A stretch of DNA of 64,000 nt from M3007 sp041741155 (lineage in GTDB: Bacteria; Bacteroidota; Bacteroidia; Chitinophagales; Saprospiraceae). The notes under the pieces are model-generated. The model was given only the letters and a program-made list of their open reading frames with translations. It ran no database searches and was not told the DNA's origin. Positions 26,120-34,822 of this stretch are shown in pieces. Numbering within the stretch: the stretch's first letter is position 1; each line of letters opens with the position of its first letter. The translations under genes and the position numbers were made by a program. The stretch is from assembly GCA_041741155.1 (NCBI GenBank), contig JBGSKO010000213.1, positions 1 to 64,000 of the forward strand, read 5' to 3'.

Positions 26120-27949
26120 ATGAAACAACTACTTACAAAATCCATTCTGCTTCTCATTTTACTTGTGAACGGGATGGTATTTGCACAGACTCCTTTCTGG
26201 AGTGAAACCTTTACCGCTGGTGTTCCTGCCGGCTGGACAAACGTTGACGCATCCGGCCAGAATATCGTTTGGGAATGGTGCCCCGCTCCGGCTCCGACAC
26301 CAGCTTGCGCGCCGGTATTTGGTGGGCAGCAACCGTTCCAAGCTGCTACTGCCGGCACAGGATTTGTCCACGTCAATTCGGATGCTGGCCTGAGTGCACC
26401 ACTGGCGCAAAACCACGTCAGCCGATTAACAACCACTGCCATTAACTGTACAGGAAAGAGCCAGGTTTGGGTGCAGTTTCAGTCGCACATCGGCACATTT
26501 GAGCAGCCGCTTGCAACAAATGCCATTTTGCGTGTCAGCACGAACTTGACAACCTGGACGGATTTTACACCTTTCCCGGGGCTGACTGCTCAAAACTACT
26601 TTTCCCCAAATCCATACTTCTCTTTGGTTGATATTTCCGCTGTAGCAGCAAATCAGGGTACGGTTTACCTGCAATGGCAATGGACTGCTAACTGGGAGTA
26701 CATGTGGGATCTGGATGACGTTGAAGTATTCGATGCAAATCCAGCACCGGCCAATGACTTGGCGATTGGCGATTTCTTTTACCCGCCTTCAAGTTTGGCC
26801 CAGCCAGTTTCCCAAATTGCAACGGATACGTTCGCATTTGGCGCTGATTTGTCCAACCTGGGTAGCCTTGCCCAAACTAACGTTGTTTTGCGTGTTGCTG
26901 TCACAACCGATACGGGTACCGAAATTTGGACGGATAGCCTCGTTCTTCCGACGCTGGCTGCAGGTATAGTGGACTCTTTCTTTCAATTGCCCAACCGCTA
27001 TGCCCCTGAATTGCCGGTAGGCTCGTACAGCATCAGGTACACCGTTCGTTCTAATGCAATGGACGAGCGCCCCGCTGATAACAGCGACCAAAGCATTTTT
27101 CTGGTAACCAACAGTATCTTCTCTAAAGAAGTACAGCCACAAACAGCATACCGCCCAGGCGGTACTCCCACAGACTGGTCTATTGGAAATCTGTACCAAA
27201 TGAGCGCAGGAAGCCTGGATCAGTACCGTGCCACCCAAGCCCAGTTTTCCTTTACAACCAATGCTGCTGACCTTCCGATCAGGGATGTAGAAGCAGACGT
27301 ATATCTTTTCCGGGTTGCCGACGATGTTGACTTTAATGTTGCCAACGGATTTGATGGCGCCGACTTTCTGTCTCCGGATTTGGAATGGCTCGGAGTAGCC
27401 TCCTATTCGGCTCCAGACACCATGGTCGCCGGACTTATGCAAAGTGTTGAAATTCTGGATTTGGTTTCGGGCAACCCGGGCGTAATCCTTGATAATGGCA
27501 CGCGTTACATCCTCGCCGTGAGCTATTCCGGTACGAGCAACCGAACGTTCCACGCATTCAACGAAGACGTGAAAATGTTCTTCGTTTCGACCCTTACGTA
27601 CAGCGACCAATGGTACACCGGTGGTTTCGGCGAGGAGTTCAATGCTGTTGCTCGTTTGGCTATAAGCCTTGTCAACACCACGGACAATAAACCGCTTCCG
27701 GAAACCAGCATGAAGGTATTCCCAAACCCGGTTTTGAACGCGGTTAATCTTACCGTCAGCTTCGACCAGCCGACGGATGCCACGATCACCATCGCCGACA
27801 TGACCGGCCGCGTGATCGTAGTACAAGATCGCCAGGGGCTCACGCAGGAAAATCTGACCTATCAGGTTTCCCAACTGGCTCCCGGTACGTACCTGGCTCG
27901 TATCGCTACGACCGAAGGCACGCTGACGAAGAAGTTTGTAAAAATGTAA
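26120..27949 (+). CDS. secreted T9SS type A cargo protein of unknown function
   Basis: A 609-residue protein with a signal peptide (MKQLLTKSILLLILLVNGMVFAQ). The next 190 residues form a jelly-roll-like domain of the MAM/LamG kind, with WSETFTAGVPAGWTNVD at the start and WEYMWDLDDVEVFDA at its end. Middle segments resemble CARDB-type Ig domains (NDLAIGDFFYP, VVLRVAVTTDTG). The C-terminus MKVFPNPVLNAVNLTVSFDQ through GTYLARIATTEGTLTKKFVKM is a classical T9SS type A sorting domain, so the protein is exported to the surface or medium. No catalytic motif was seen. It is a single gene ended by a strong hairpin. Confidence 0.88.
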   Translation: MKQLLTKSILLLILLVNGMVFAQTPFWSETFTAGVPAGWTNVDASGQNIVWEWCPAPAPTPACAPVFGGQQPFQAATAGTGFVHVNSDAGLSAPLAQNHVSRLTTTAINCTGKSQVWVQFQSHIGTFEQPLATNAILRVSTNLTTWTDFTPFPGLTAQNYFSPNPYFSLVDISAVAANQGTVYLQWQWTANWEYMWDLDDVEVFDANPAPANDLAIGDFFYPPSSLAQPVSQIATDTFAFGADLSNLGSLAQTNVVLRVAVTTDTGTEIWTDSLVLPTLAAGIVDSFFQLPNRYAPELPVGSYSIRYTVRSNAMDERPADNSDQSIFLVTNSIFSKEVQPQTAYRPGGTPTDWSIGNLYQMSAGSLDQYRATQAQFSFTTNAADLPIRDVEADVYLFRVADDVDFNVANGFDGADFLSPDLEWLGVASYSAPDTMVAGLMQSVEILDLVSGNPGVILDNGTRYILAVSYSGTSNRTFHAFNEDVKMFFVSTLTYSDQWYTGGFGEEFNAVARLAISLVNTTDNKPLPETSMKVFPNPVLNAVNLTVSFDQPTDATITIADMTGRVIVVQDRQGLTQENLTYQVSQLAPGTYLARIATTEGTLTKKFVKM

Positions 27950-27966
27950 GACAGAATTTTTGTCGC

Positions 27967-28014
27967 AATAATAAAGTGGCCTGATTGCTAACGAGATCAG
28001 GCCACTTTATTATT
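27967..28014. terminator. bidirectional terminator, 19-bp perfect stem
   Basis: Bases 27967-27985 pair exactly with 27996-28014 around a 10-nt loop; the outer stem is A/T-rich, giving a U-rich 3' end in both directions. It lies between the type A cargo gene and the converging HhH-protein gene. Confidence 0.85.
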
Positions 28015-28029
28015 TAACAGCGTATTTTT

Positions 28030-28683
28030 CTACCCGGCTTTTCCCCCCATCAATTCGTCCTGCAAAGTTTTGAGTTCATCCCAATGTTCCTTGGCGGCCA
28101 GGTCGGCCTGTTTTGGCCAGGTTTCCGGATCGTGGATGTTGTACTGCGGTCCACCAGCATCAAGGATTTCGCGCAAGCGGTAGGGCGAGGTCATGGACAG
28201 TTGGGCCCAGGAAGTGATGCCGCCATCATGCAGTAATTTAGCAATCTTCGGACCGATACCTTCCACGATCTCCAGATCGTCCCACTTGACTTTGGCCCCG
28301 GCGAACATAACGGTGCGCACTTCTTCCGACGGTTTTGTTGGTGCTTTGACCGACTTGCTGCTTTTCCCTCCATCGCTCACTTGTTCGCGCAAGGCATTGC
28401 GCTCACTTTCGCACATAACGAGGGCATCCTTGGATTTGCGCAGATCACCTGCTTTGGTTTCCAGTTCAGCTTCTGTTTTAGACAAATGCATGCGCAACTC
28501 GGTGATGGCATTATTTTGCTCGTTCACTTTGAGGTTTAGTGCGGCATTTTCATCGCGAAGCGCGGGCACCTTATAATACAGGTAGGCCGCCAACCAACCC
28601 AGGATGAACGGCACGATACAGAGGGCAAGGCCAACCGGCAGATTTTCTGTGAAGCTGTTGAGAAAGATATATGATAAATGCAT
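28030..28683 (-). CDS. membrane-anchored coiled-coil protein with helix-hairpin-helix domain
   Basis: A 217-residue protein. One N-terminal membrane helix (about 15-37, LPVGLALCIVPFILGWLAAYLYY) is followed by a coiled coil (about 42-100) and then a helix-hairpin-helix unit, DDLEIVEGIGPKIAKLLHDGGITSWAQL, as found in proteins annotated as predicted 5' flap endonuclease-like. No nuclease active site is visible. HhH units usually bind DNA without sequence preference, but in membrane-bound relatives the role is unknown. The OmpA-domain gene lies 23 nt upstream, in one likely operon. Confidence 0.82.
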   Translation of the reverse strand: MHLSYIFLNSFTENLPVGLALCIVPFILGWLAAYLYYKVPALRDENAALNLKVNEQNNAITELRMHLSKTEAELETKAGDLRKSKDALVMCESERNALREQVSDGGKSSKSVKAPTKPSEEVRTVMFAGAKVKWDDLEIVEGIGPKIAKLLHDGGITSWAQLSMTSPYRLREILDAGGPQYNIHDPETWPKQADLAAKEHWDELKTLQDELMGGKAG

Positions 28684-28706
28684 GGTGTTGAGTTTGTTTT
28701 GATCAG

Positions 28707-29507
28707 TTATTGATTGACGGTGAGCACAACGCGCCGGTTCTGGTGACGGCCATCCTCGGTGTTATTGTCGGCTACAGGCTCGCGCTTGCCTTTGGATTCC
28801 ACTTTGATGCGGTTGGAGTCGATACCATGATCTGTGAGGAATCTGGCGATAGCCTTGGCGCGGCCGAGGCCGAGTTTGAGATTGTCTTCGTCTGTCCCGA
28901 CACTATCGGTATGGCCGACGACGGAAAATGTAGCCTTCGTGGATTTGTGCTTCTCGACCAATTTGATCAAATAAGCATCCACTTTGGGATCCTTGTCCTT
29001 TTCCGTTGATTTGAACGGAAAGAGAAAGATCACGTCGTTGTCCGACTCGATAATGGCGCCTTCTTCCATAGCCAGCACCATTTTACGCCAGGAGAAATCA
29101 GCCGATTCCATAGGCGGGCCGCCTTCGGTCAGCGCATCTTCTACGGGCTTGGCTGCCAGCTGAATACGACTTTCGGACACTTCCGGCATCATCATGGATT
29201 TGAGCGCTTCAGCCCGCGCATAGCCCAACTCAGCGGTTTCGGCGGGGCGTTGCCAGCCGGTGATCAGTAGGGTGTCGCCCTGTCCGCTCCTTCCGAGCAA
29301 GGCCTTTTTCCAGGCAGCGAAGTTGGCGTCCGCTTCGGGTTTGTCTGCATTCCATTTAAACAAAGGAACACCGCTCGATTTTGCTGTTTCGGTGGGAGGC
29401 GCCTGACCGTCGCAGCATTTGCATACATGGCAATGCCAGAAGCGGACGGCCCAGATCGAGTAACCCACAAACAGTAGGGCAATAAGCCATAGTGGAATTT
29501 TACTCAT
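28707..29507 (-). CDS. OmpA-family protein
   Basis: A 266-residue envelope protein. An N-terminal hydrophobic segment (LWLIALLFVGYSIWAVRFW) anchors it or serves as a signal; a small cysteine-rich patch HCHVCKCCDG follows. The C-terminal half holds the OmpA peptidoglycan-binding domain: VVGHTDSVGTDEDNLKLGLGRAKAIARFLTDHGID and the closing RHQNRRVVLTV. Residues 50-120 (LLITGWQRPAETAELGYARAEALKSMM) look like a second, degenerate OmpA-like unit. It is the first gene of a two-gene operon with the HhH protein, suggesting a shared envelope complex. Confidence 0.88.
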   Translation of the reverse strand: MSKIPLWLIALLFVGYSIWAVRFWHCHVCKCCDGQAPPTETAKSSGVPLFKWNADKPEADANFAAWKKALLGRSGQGDTLLITGWQRPAETAELGYARAEALKSMMMPEVSESRIQLAAKPVEDALTEGGPPMESADFSWRKMVLAMEEGAIIESDNDVIFLFPFKSTEKDKDPKVDAYLIKLVEKHKSTKATFSVVGHTDSVGTDEDNLKLGLGRAKAIARFLTDHGIDSNRIKVESKGKREPVADNNTEDGRHQNRRVVLTVNQ

Positions 29508-29547
29508 GTTAAGGTTGGTTTAAAATTTTGTCATGGTGATGTGTCGG

Positions 29548-29555
29548 CAAATATA
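29548..29555 (-). promoter_or_regulatory. -7 promoter element of the OmpA/HhH operon
   Basis: Reads TATATTTG on the - strand, a TAnnTTTG match, 40 nt from the ATG; a TTTG lies 23 nt further upstream. Confidence 0.45.
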
Positions 29556-29647
29556 TCCACGACTAATTTAATAGAAGGCAAAATATTGAAAACAAATTTT
29601 TAGTCCTTTCTTTGCCCCAAAATGAATAACTTTCAGACCTATTATTT

Positions 29648-30295
29648 ATGAAACTTACGCCGAAAGAGTTTGTCGCCCAATTCCTGCCTTTTGCGTTAAA
29701 AACACAGGAAAAAGCAAAAATTAGCGCTGTGGCTATCCTGGCGCAAGCAGCTCTGGAGAGCGGGTGGGGCGAAAAAGCGCCCGGGAATATGTTCTTTGGC
29801 GTGAAGGCAAGAAAAAGTGATCCAGAGGACAAACGCCAATTGGTCACAACGACGGAGTACCTGAATAGTCCGGATAAAGGAACACTTTTCCCCGAGGTCT
29901 TATCTGTTGAGCAAGTGGGACCAAAACGCTGGAAGTATCGAGTAAAGGACTGGTTTCGGAAATACCCGACGGCGGAAGGCTCCTTCGACGATCATACCAG
30001 ATTGTTTTTAACAAGCAAGCGCTATGCGGAGGCTCTTAAAGTAGGATCTGATCCGATTGCCTTTGTGCAGGAGATTGCCAAAGCGGGCTACGCGACTTCG
30101 CCGATTTATTTCGAGATGCTAACCAAAATGGTACGTATGATTGAACGAAATATGCCTGATGCGGCAGCGCCTGCTCGCCGTGGTGTGGCCATGCCGCCGG
30201 GGGAAGAAGAACTACCTGAAATATTTTCGGAGGACGAGCTGCGGATGTTGGTGCCCAACTGGCCTAAACGACGGGTAGCCACAAGGCGTACGTAG
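29648..30295 (+). CDS. GH73-type glucosaminidase domain protein without signal peptide
   Basis: A 215-residue peptidoglycan hydrolase-like protein. The FlgJ/endo-beta-N-acetylglucosaminidase core spans residues 5-160: the likely catalytic Glu37 in AALESGWGEKAPGNMFFGVKA, then the YRVKDWFRKYPTAEGSFDDHTRLFL segment and YATSPIYFEML. No signal peptide or membrane segment is visible, so it would stay cytoplasmic unless released by another route, as with phage endolysins. The C-terminal 45 residues are acidic then basic and probably disordered. Its stop codon abuts that of the converging serine hydrolase gene with no base between. Confidence 0.85.
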   Translation: MKLTPKEFVAQFLPFALKTQEKAKISAVAILAQAALESGWGEKAPGNMFFGVKARKSDPEDKRQLVTTTEYLNSPDKGTLFPEVLSVEQVGPKRWKYRVKDWFRKYPTAEGSFDDHTRLFLTSKRYAEALKVGSDPIAFVQEIAKAGYATSPIYFEMLTKMVRMIERNMPDAAAPARRGVAMPPGEEELPEIFSEDELRMLVPNWPKRRVATRRT

Positions 30296-31372
30296 TTACG
30301 GGTCCATTGCCTCTTTTGCACTTCGAGGCAAACTACCAACCTCTCGTTTACCGCCCTTCTCCACCAGCATCTTGTGGATAGCTTTACTAATAGCCGCTAT
30401 ACTTTCCGCTTGCCGGTCCGTATCGCTCCCCTTGGTCATCACGGTAATCAAATAAGGCCTGTTTCCTACATATACGATGCCGGATTCGTGTAGCTCGTAA
30501 TCATGATCCGCATACCGCCATTCCCCGAATTTGTGCCACATTTTGGTGTTTTTTGGAAAGCCCTTGCCAAAACCTGCCTTGAATGCACAATGACTCAGCA
30601 AGCGGGCAGCGTAATCCGAGTACTCCGGACTGAGATAGGAAGAATTAAAAATCGCCGTAAAAAGGATGGATACCTCCTTAGGTGTCATCGTGAATGCGAC
30701 CTTGTCTTCTATTGGCTTGGGTAAACCCAAATCGAAAAACAGTTTTGGGGTATGCCCGGGATCGAGGCGGCTGGCCAGCATCCAGGTGGCGTGATTATCG
30801 GAATTGGCCACCATAAAGTATAACAGATCGTGGACGGTGTATTCTTTGCCCACCTGTATTGTTGGAAAATTATAGTACTGTGTGCTGATTTCCCCGGAGG
30901 GAGGAGGTTCGTATATAAGTTTTTGAGTCAACAGACCCGGTGAGGATTCGGCTACACGCAGTGAGGAGAGCAAGAGTGCTACCTTCATGAGGGATGCCGG
31001 GTGATAACGTTCAGATTCATTGAATGAAAACCATTGCCCAAAATCCAGGTCTCTGAGATACACGAAGGCATTAGTAATGGCTCCAACGCCCTTCAAGCTG
31101 TCCACCAGTTTTGTCAGATCAGACTTGAATGGTGCAAATTTTTGGGATGCACAGTCCGGCTCTGCAGATAACAAAGGACCTACAAACTCATATCCTTTTA
31201 CGCGTGTGATGTTGTAGTCGCAAGGGGGCGCTGAGTTATCCTGGCCGGAAGAAGTACCAGCCTGTACAAAGGGAAGTTCATTTGCAACGATCCAGTATGT
31301 GAGCGCGCTTCCAATAAAAAAAGCAAAAAGCAAAAAAAGCCAAAATGAGGTTTTGGAGTATCCATGTGCCAT
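30296..31372 (-). CDS. class A beta-lactamase-like serine hydrolase, membrane-anchored
   Basis: A 358-residue protein with an N-terminal membrane helix (SFWLFLLFAFFIGSALTYWIV). The penicillin-recognising fold has SLMK (Ser127, Lys130), SDN (191-193) and KFG (281-283, in MWHKFGE) in place of KTG, followed by the strand GIVYVGNRPYLITVMTKG. The ExxLN omega-loop glutamate needed by class A beta-lactamases is not seen, so it is more likely a peptidase or esterase-like hydrolase of the periplasm than a resistance enzyme. The start MAHGYSKTSF is chosen; the longer frame adds 29 polar residues. Confidence 0.82.
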   Translation of the reverse strand: MAHGYSKTSFWLFLLFAFFIGSALTYWIVANELPFVQAGTSSGQDNSAPPCDYNITRVKGYEFVGPLLSAEPDCASQKFAPFKSDLTKLVDSLKGVGAITNAFVYLRDLDFGQWFSFNESERYHPASLMKVALLLSSLRVAESSPGLLTQKLIYEPPPSGEISTQYYNFPTIQVGKEYTVHDLLYFMVANSDNHATWMLASRLDPGHTPKLFFDLGLPKPIEDKVAFTMTPKEVSILFTAIFNSSYLSPEYSDYAARLLSHCAFKAGFGKGFPKNTKMWHKFGEWRYADHDYELHESGIVYVGNRPYLITVMTKGSDTDRQAESIAAISKAIHKMLVEKGGKREVGSLPRSAKEAMDP

Positions 31373-31562
31373 AAGCAGCTTTATCGTTTTGTTAATCCCC
31401 ACCAACGAACAAGGCTTCCGACAGGTTGTGTTGACGTGTTGCTTCTTTCTGAATTTCAACGAGTAACGCCAGTCTGCGACAGTTTAGCAACTTCTTTAAA
31501 AAGTGACACCACGTTGCTTATGAACAACAAGATGCAACCTTTTTTCAGCACGATTAACTGTA

Positions 31563-32759
31563 TCAGTCTTTGTACGGATCAAACATATCGGGTGCGGCCA
31601 TAGCAACCCCAATAGGGCGCAAGCGGTGCATGATCTCGATCGTTCCTGCATGATAAGCCAACACCTCCTCCAATTTTTTGTAGCACTCCGGAGCCTCATC
31701 TGCGCCACCTCCGCGCAGCACAATGCCTTGTTTTTTGATGCCCTTTTTCACGTGTACCCAGTCCACAACACCCTTGGTGAGGTATTGCACCTGGCCGTTT
31801 TTCCAGCGCTTTTTGCCGGCAGCCTGGGTGCGGCTCATGGACCGTCCTGCACCATGAACTGTGGAATACAGCCCTTCGCGGCTTTGGCTGCTATCCTTGC
31901 CTCGAATGATGACAGATATATCGGCCATGTTGGCACCCACGAAGCCATACTGGCCGGGAAATGCAGGCGTAGCGCCCTTGCGTACGACGAAATACTTCTG
32001 CCCAAAATGCTCTTCTTCCCACAAAAAATTGTGGTGGTTGTGTACCTCAAACACGGACTTTGCGCCGAGTATTTCCAATGTTTTGGCTACCACAGTATCG
32101 CGTCCGGCGTACGCATACTCTCCGGCGAGACGCATAGCGGCAAGGTAATCCTGCCCCAGTTGGCCGGCAGCGTCAAAGAGGATGGGCGGAGCATCCATAC
32201 CACCCTCCGGAGCATGTTCGTCGAAGCGCTTGCCTTTGGACAAAGCGATGAACCCCATCGTTGTTTTGTGCCCAAACCCGCGGGAGCCGAAGTGTACGCC
32301 CACCCAAAGCCAGCCATTTTCGTCTTCGAACAGATCCACAAAGTGGTTGCCCGAGCCAACGGTGCCGAGCTGGTCCATAGCCAGTTTCATCATGTCACGC
32401 TGGGGCTTAAACGCCGCTTTGGAAATCAAATCAAACACGGGGTGGTCAACCGGTTTTGGGTTTGGTCGCCCAACACCAAAACCGATTTGTTTGAAAATTT
32501 CGTCCATAACCTTCTCTCTGTCTATTTCGGCAGCTCGGATATTGGTCTGGCAAGCCTTGTTGCCGCAAGCGATATCAAAGCCCACACCCGACAAGCTTAT
32601 TTTGTTTTTGTAAGCCACAACCCCTCCGATGGGATGCCCATAACCATAGTGGGCGTCCGCAGTGAGTGTGGCCCGGTCGTCCGGGCTGCTGGCACAGCGT
32701 TGAATTTGAGCAATGGCGTTCGGATCAATGATCGGTTCGCCGAAGATGGTGAGTTGCAT
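31563..32759 (-). CDS. rtcB: RtcB-family RNA ligase
   Basis: GTP- and Mn-dependent ligase joining 2',3'-cyclic phosphate or 3'-phosphate ends to 5'-OH RNA ends. At 398 residues it is the shorter RtcB form. Visible motifs are GVGFDIACG (58-66), GTVGSGNHF (132-140), VHFGSRGFGH (155-164), HNHHN (240-244) and the guanylylation site STVHGAGR with His302. No rtcA cyclase, rtcR regulator or archease gene lies alongside. It may repair stress-cleaved RNA; that is inference from the family. Confidence 0.93.
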   Translation of the reverse strand: MQLTIFGEPIIDPNAIAQIQRCASSPDDRATLTADAHYGYGHPIGGVVAYKNKISLSGVGFDIACGNKACQTNIRAAEIDREKVMDEIFKQIGFGVGRPNPKPVDHPVFDLISKAAFKPQRDMMKLAMDQLGTVGSGNHFVDLFEDENGWLWVGVHFGSRGFGHKTTMGFIALSKGKRFDEHAPEGGMDAPPILFDAAGQLGQDYLAAMRLAGEYAYAGRDTVVAKTLEILGAKSVFEVHNHHNFLWEEEHFGQKYFVVRKGATPAFPGQYGFVGANMADISVIIRGKDSSQSREGLYSTVHGAGRSMSRTQAAGKKRWKNGQVQYLTKGVVDWVHVKKGIKKQGIVLRGGGADEAPECYKKLEEVLAYHAGTIEIMHRLRPIGVAMAAPDMFDPYKD

Positions 32760-32776
32760 GTTGGTAAATTTTGTTT

Positions 32777-32806
32777 TTTGAAGAAACCTGATTGACTGTA
32801 CCTTGG
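32777..32806 (+). promoter_or_regulatory. promoter of the PorT-like gene
   Basis: TTTG at 32777-32780, an 18-nt spacer and TACCTTGG (one mismatch), 39 nt before the ATG. Confidence 0.45.
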
Positions 32807-32845
32807 CCCCACAAAATCATTTTTTCACCAAACCATCAATTTATT

Positions 32846-33526
32846 ATGAAAGTTCTTGTAAAAACAGTGCTCTTGATTTGCTTTGCCACATTAGCAACAA
32901 ATGCTTCTGCACAGCTCAGTATCGGCCCGCGCGCCGGCATCAATTTGGCCAGTTGGTCGTTAAACGACCTAGCTCAGGAAGATCTCGGAGAATCCAAATC
33001 CCGTCTGTCGTTGTTGTTCGGCGCCGTTGCAGAGATTCGGATCAACGACAATTTTGCGATTCAGCCAGAGATTAATTTCATTCAAAAAGGTGCCCGTTTT
33101 GAAGAAACCGAGCGTGATCCCATACAAGGAGACGTGAGCTATGAGCTGGATATTCTGTTGAACCAAATTGAAATACCTGTTATGCTTAAGGGCGGTGTTT
33201 CGTTTGGCGGCGGACGCTTTGATGTATTGGCAGGCCCAAGTTTCAGCTACTCGTTGAATGGGAGAATAAAATCCACGTTTACCGCAGGCGGTAACTCAGA
33301 ATCAGAAACCGAAGATATTAATTTTGAAGAAGATGAATTTGCGCGCACGGAACTTGGTCTTCAGTTTGGCGTTGCGGCATCTTTTAACCTCGGTAGCTCG
33401 GCCAAGTTGTTTTTGGATGGCCGCTATCTCATGGGATTGACCAATCTCAATACATCAGAAGATGATGATATTGAAGCTAAAAACCGCGGCATAGCACTCT
33501 CTGCCGGCGTATTATTCCCGCTGTAA
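32846..33526 (+). CDS. outer-membrane beta-barrel protein, PorT-like
   Basis: A 226-residue protein with a signal peptide (MKVLVKTVLLICFATLATNASAQ) followed by SIGPRAGINLASWS, the typical opening of the Bacteroidota outer-membrane beta-barrel family PF13568. Alternating strands follow (FAIQPEINFIQKGARF, LNQIEIPVMLKGGVSFGGGRFDVLAGPSFSY) with an acidic extracellular loop (ETEDINFEEDEFA), and the last strand ends in GVLFPL. Substrate unknown. An upstream in-frame ATG-less extension is excluded because the promoter lies inside it. Confidence 0.88.
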   Translation: MKVLVKTVLLICFATLATNASAQLSIGPRAGINLASWSLNDLAQEDLGESKSRLSLLFGAVAEIRINDNFAIQPEINFIQKGARFEETERDPIQGDVSYELDILLNQIEIPVMLKGGVSFGGGRFDVLAGPSFSYSLNGRIKSTFTAGGNSESETEDINFEEDEFARTELGLQFGVAASFNLGSSAKLFLDGRYLMGLTNLNTSEDDDIEAKNRGIALSAGVLFPL

Positions 33527-33539
33527 CGTTTTGTGTTTC

Positions 33540-33577
33540 GAGTTTTGGGTCGGGGATACAAACCTGACTCAAAACTC
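33540..33577. terminator. probable bidirectional terminator hairpin
   Basis: GAGTTTTGGGTC (33540-33551) pairs with GACTCAAAACTC (33566-33577) with one mismatch, between the PorT-like gene and the converging small membrane protein gene. Confidence 0.5.
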
Positions 33578-33584
33578 AAAACGA

Positions 33585-33815
33585 TCAAGATTGGCTTTCT
33601 TTTCGGTCTTTTTCCCAGTCGGTGTTAGCCAGTGCAATGGCAATAAAACCGGCCATGACCATGATGACTTTCGCGACAAAAGCGAACAGCCTTCCAGGCA
33701 TTTCCAAAAACTGCAAAAAAGCCCATTGGGCGCCTACCAGTTGCAGCACCAGAGCGGTGATACCCACAATCACCAGAAGCAAACCCAAAACAATCCAACG
33801 TCCCTTATTTTTCAT
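33585..33815 (-). CDS. small membrane protein with two helices
   Basis: A 76-residue protein, MKNKGRWIVLGLLLVIVGIT onward, with two predicted membrane helices (about 7-28 and 42-62) and a charged tail DWEKDRKESQS. I do not recognise the family; small proteins of this form are common next to unrelated genes in Bacteroidota. A longer frame adds 18 residues upstream without support. Confidence 0.6.
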   Translation of the reverse strand: MKNKGRWIVLGLLLVIVGITALVLQLVGAQWAFLQFLEMPGRLFAFVAKVIMVMAGFIAIALANTDWEKDRKESQS

Positions 33816-33868
33816 ACAAGAATTTTTGTAATAATGTAAACGGCGGTATCCGCTCGTCCTAATCGGCA

Positions 33869-33876
33869 TAACTTTG
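33869..33876 (+). promoter_or_regulatory. -7 promoter element of the HMG-CoA-lyase-like gene
   Basis: TAACTTTG matches TAnnTTTG. Transcription would begin near 33883, leaving only TTG at 33921 or ATT at 33912 as starts that keep the conserved N-terminus. Confidence 0.45.
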
Positions 33877-33920
33877 GGGCATCAAATTTGTTTAGCCAAA
33901 TCAACTAAATCATTGCCACT

Positions 33921-34802
33921 TTGCTGCCCAGCGTCCATCCACCACCTTTCTCCGTCAAACTGATCGAATGCCCGCGTGATGCCATGCAGGGACTCCACGA
34001 TTTTATCGAAACGGATACAAAAGCAGCTTACATCAACCAACTGCTGCGTGTAGGGTTCGATACACTTGATTTTGGCTCCTTCGTCAGTCCTAAAGCGATC
34101 CCGCAAATGCGCGATACCGCCGAAGTGCTGGCAAAGTTAGACCTTTCGCAAACGGCTACCAAACTACTGGCGATCGTGGCCAATGAACGCGGCGCTGAAG
34201 ATGCCTGTCGTTTTCCAGAAATCACTTACCTCGGCTATCCATTCAGCGTAAGCGAGACATTCCAGCTGCGCAACACCAACGCCACTATTGCCGAGAGCGT
34301 GGAGCGCACCAAGGCTATTCAGGAATTATGCGAGAAACACGGAAAAACCCTGGTACTGTACCTTTCTATGGGCTTTGGAAATCCATATGGTGACCCGTGG
34401 AACGCCGAGATTGTACACAAATGGGTGGATGTGTTGGTGCCTTACAATATTCGCATTTTTTCACTTTCCGACACTATAGGCTGCTCCAATCCACAAAATA
34501 TTGCCTATCTCTTTGGCAATCTTATCCCCGCTTATCCGAATATCGAGTTTGGCGCGCACTTGCACACCCAACCACACAATTGGCGCGAGAAAATCCTGGC
34601 TGCATGGGAAAACGGATGCCACCGCTTCGATGGCGCTCTGCGCGGTTTCGGCGGATGCCCAATGGCTAAAGATGACCTCACAGGCAATATGGCCATGGAA
34701 AATCTCATATCCTTTTTTGATGAGATTGGAGAGGAGCCGGGCATCCATCGGAGCGCATTTAATGAAAGTATGGCGCTGGCGCTGGAGGTGTTTCCGCACT
34801 AA
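33921..34802 (+). CDS. hydroxymethylglutaryl-CoA lyase-like enzyme, TTG start
   Basis: A 293-residue TIM-barrel enzyme of the HMG-CoA lyase family, which splits HMG-CoA to acetyl-CoA and acetoacetate in leucine breakdown. Family blocks are VKLIECPRDAMQG at the start, FGSFVSPKAIPQM, the metal-binding HLHTQP and the signature GFGGCPMAKDDLTGNMAMEN with the catalytic cysteine. No ATG precedes the conserved N-terminal block: an in-frame stop is at 33906-33908, so TTG (33921) or ATT (33912) must be used. The first ATG (residue 22) would remove the active-site arginine segment. No other leucine-pathway gene is adjacent. Confidence 0.85.
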   Translation: MLPSVHPPPFSVKLIECPRDAMQGLHDFIETDTKAAYINQLLRVGFDTLDFGSFVSPKAIPQMRDTAEVLAKLDLSQTATKLLAIVANERGAEDACRFPEITYLGYPFSVSETFQLRNTNATIAESVERTKAIQELCEKHGKTLVLYLSMGFGNPYGDPWNAEIVHKWVDVLVPYNIRIFSLSDTIGCSNPQNIAYLFGNLIPAYPNIEFGAHLHTQPHNWREKILAAWENGCHRFDGALRGFGGCPMAKDDLTGNMAMENLISFFDEIGEEPGIHRSAFNESMALALEVFPH

Positions 34803-34822
34803 GCAATGTTCCCACAGAGACC

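Noticed and set aside
26789..27874. A 361-codon - strand frame inside the type A T9SS cargo gene.
   Set aside because: The + strand protein has a signal peptide and a textbook sorting tail; the reverse frame has neither domain nor promoter.
30296..31372. Annotation as an antibiotic-resistance class A beta-lactamase.
   Set aside because: The SxxK and SDN motifs are present, but the omega-loop ExxLN glutamate is missing and KTG is replaced by KFG.
31626..32795. A 389-codon + strand frame covering rtcB.
   Set aside because: It is the complementary shadow of rtcB, whose catalytic motifs are all present on the - strand.
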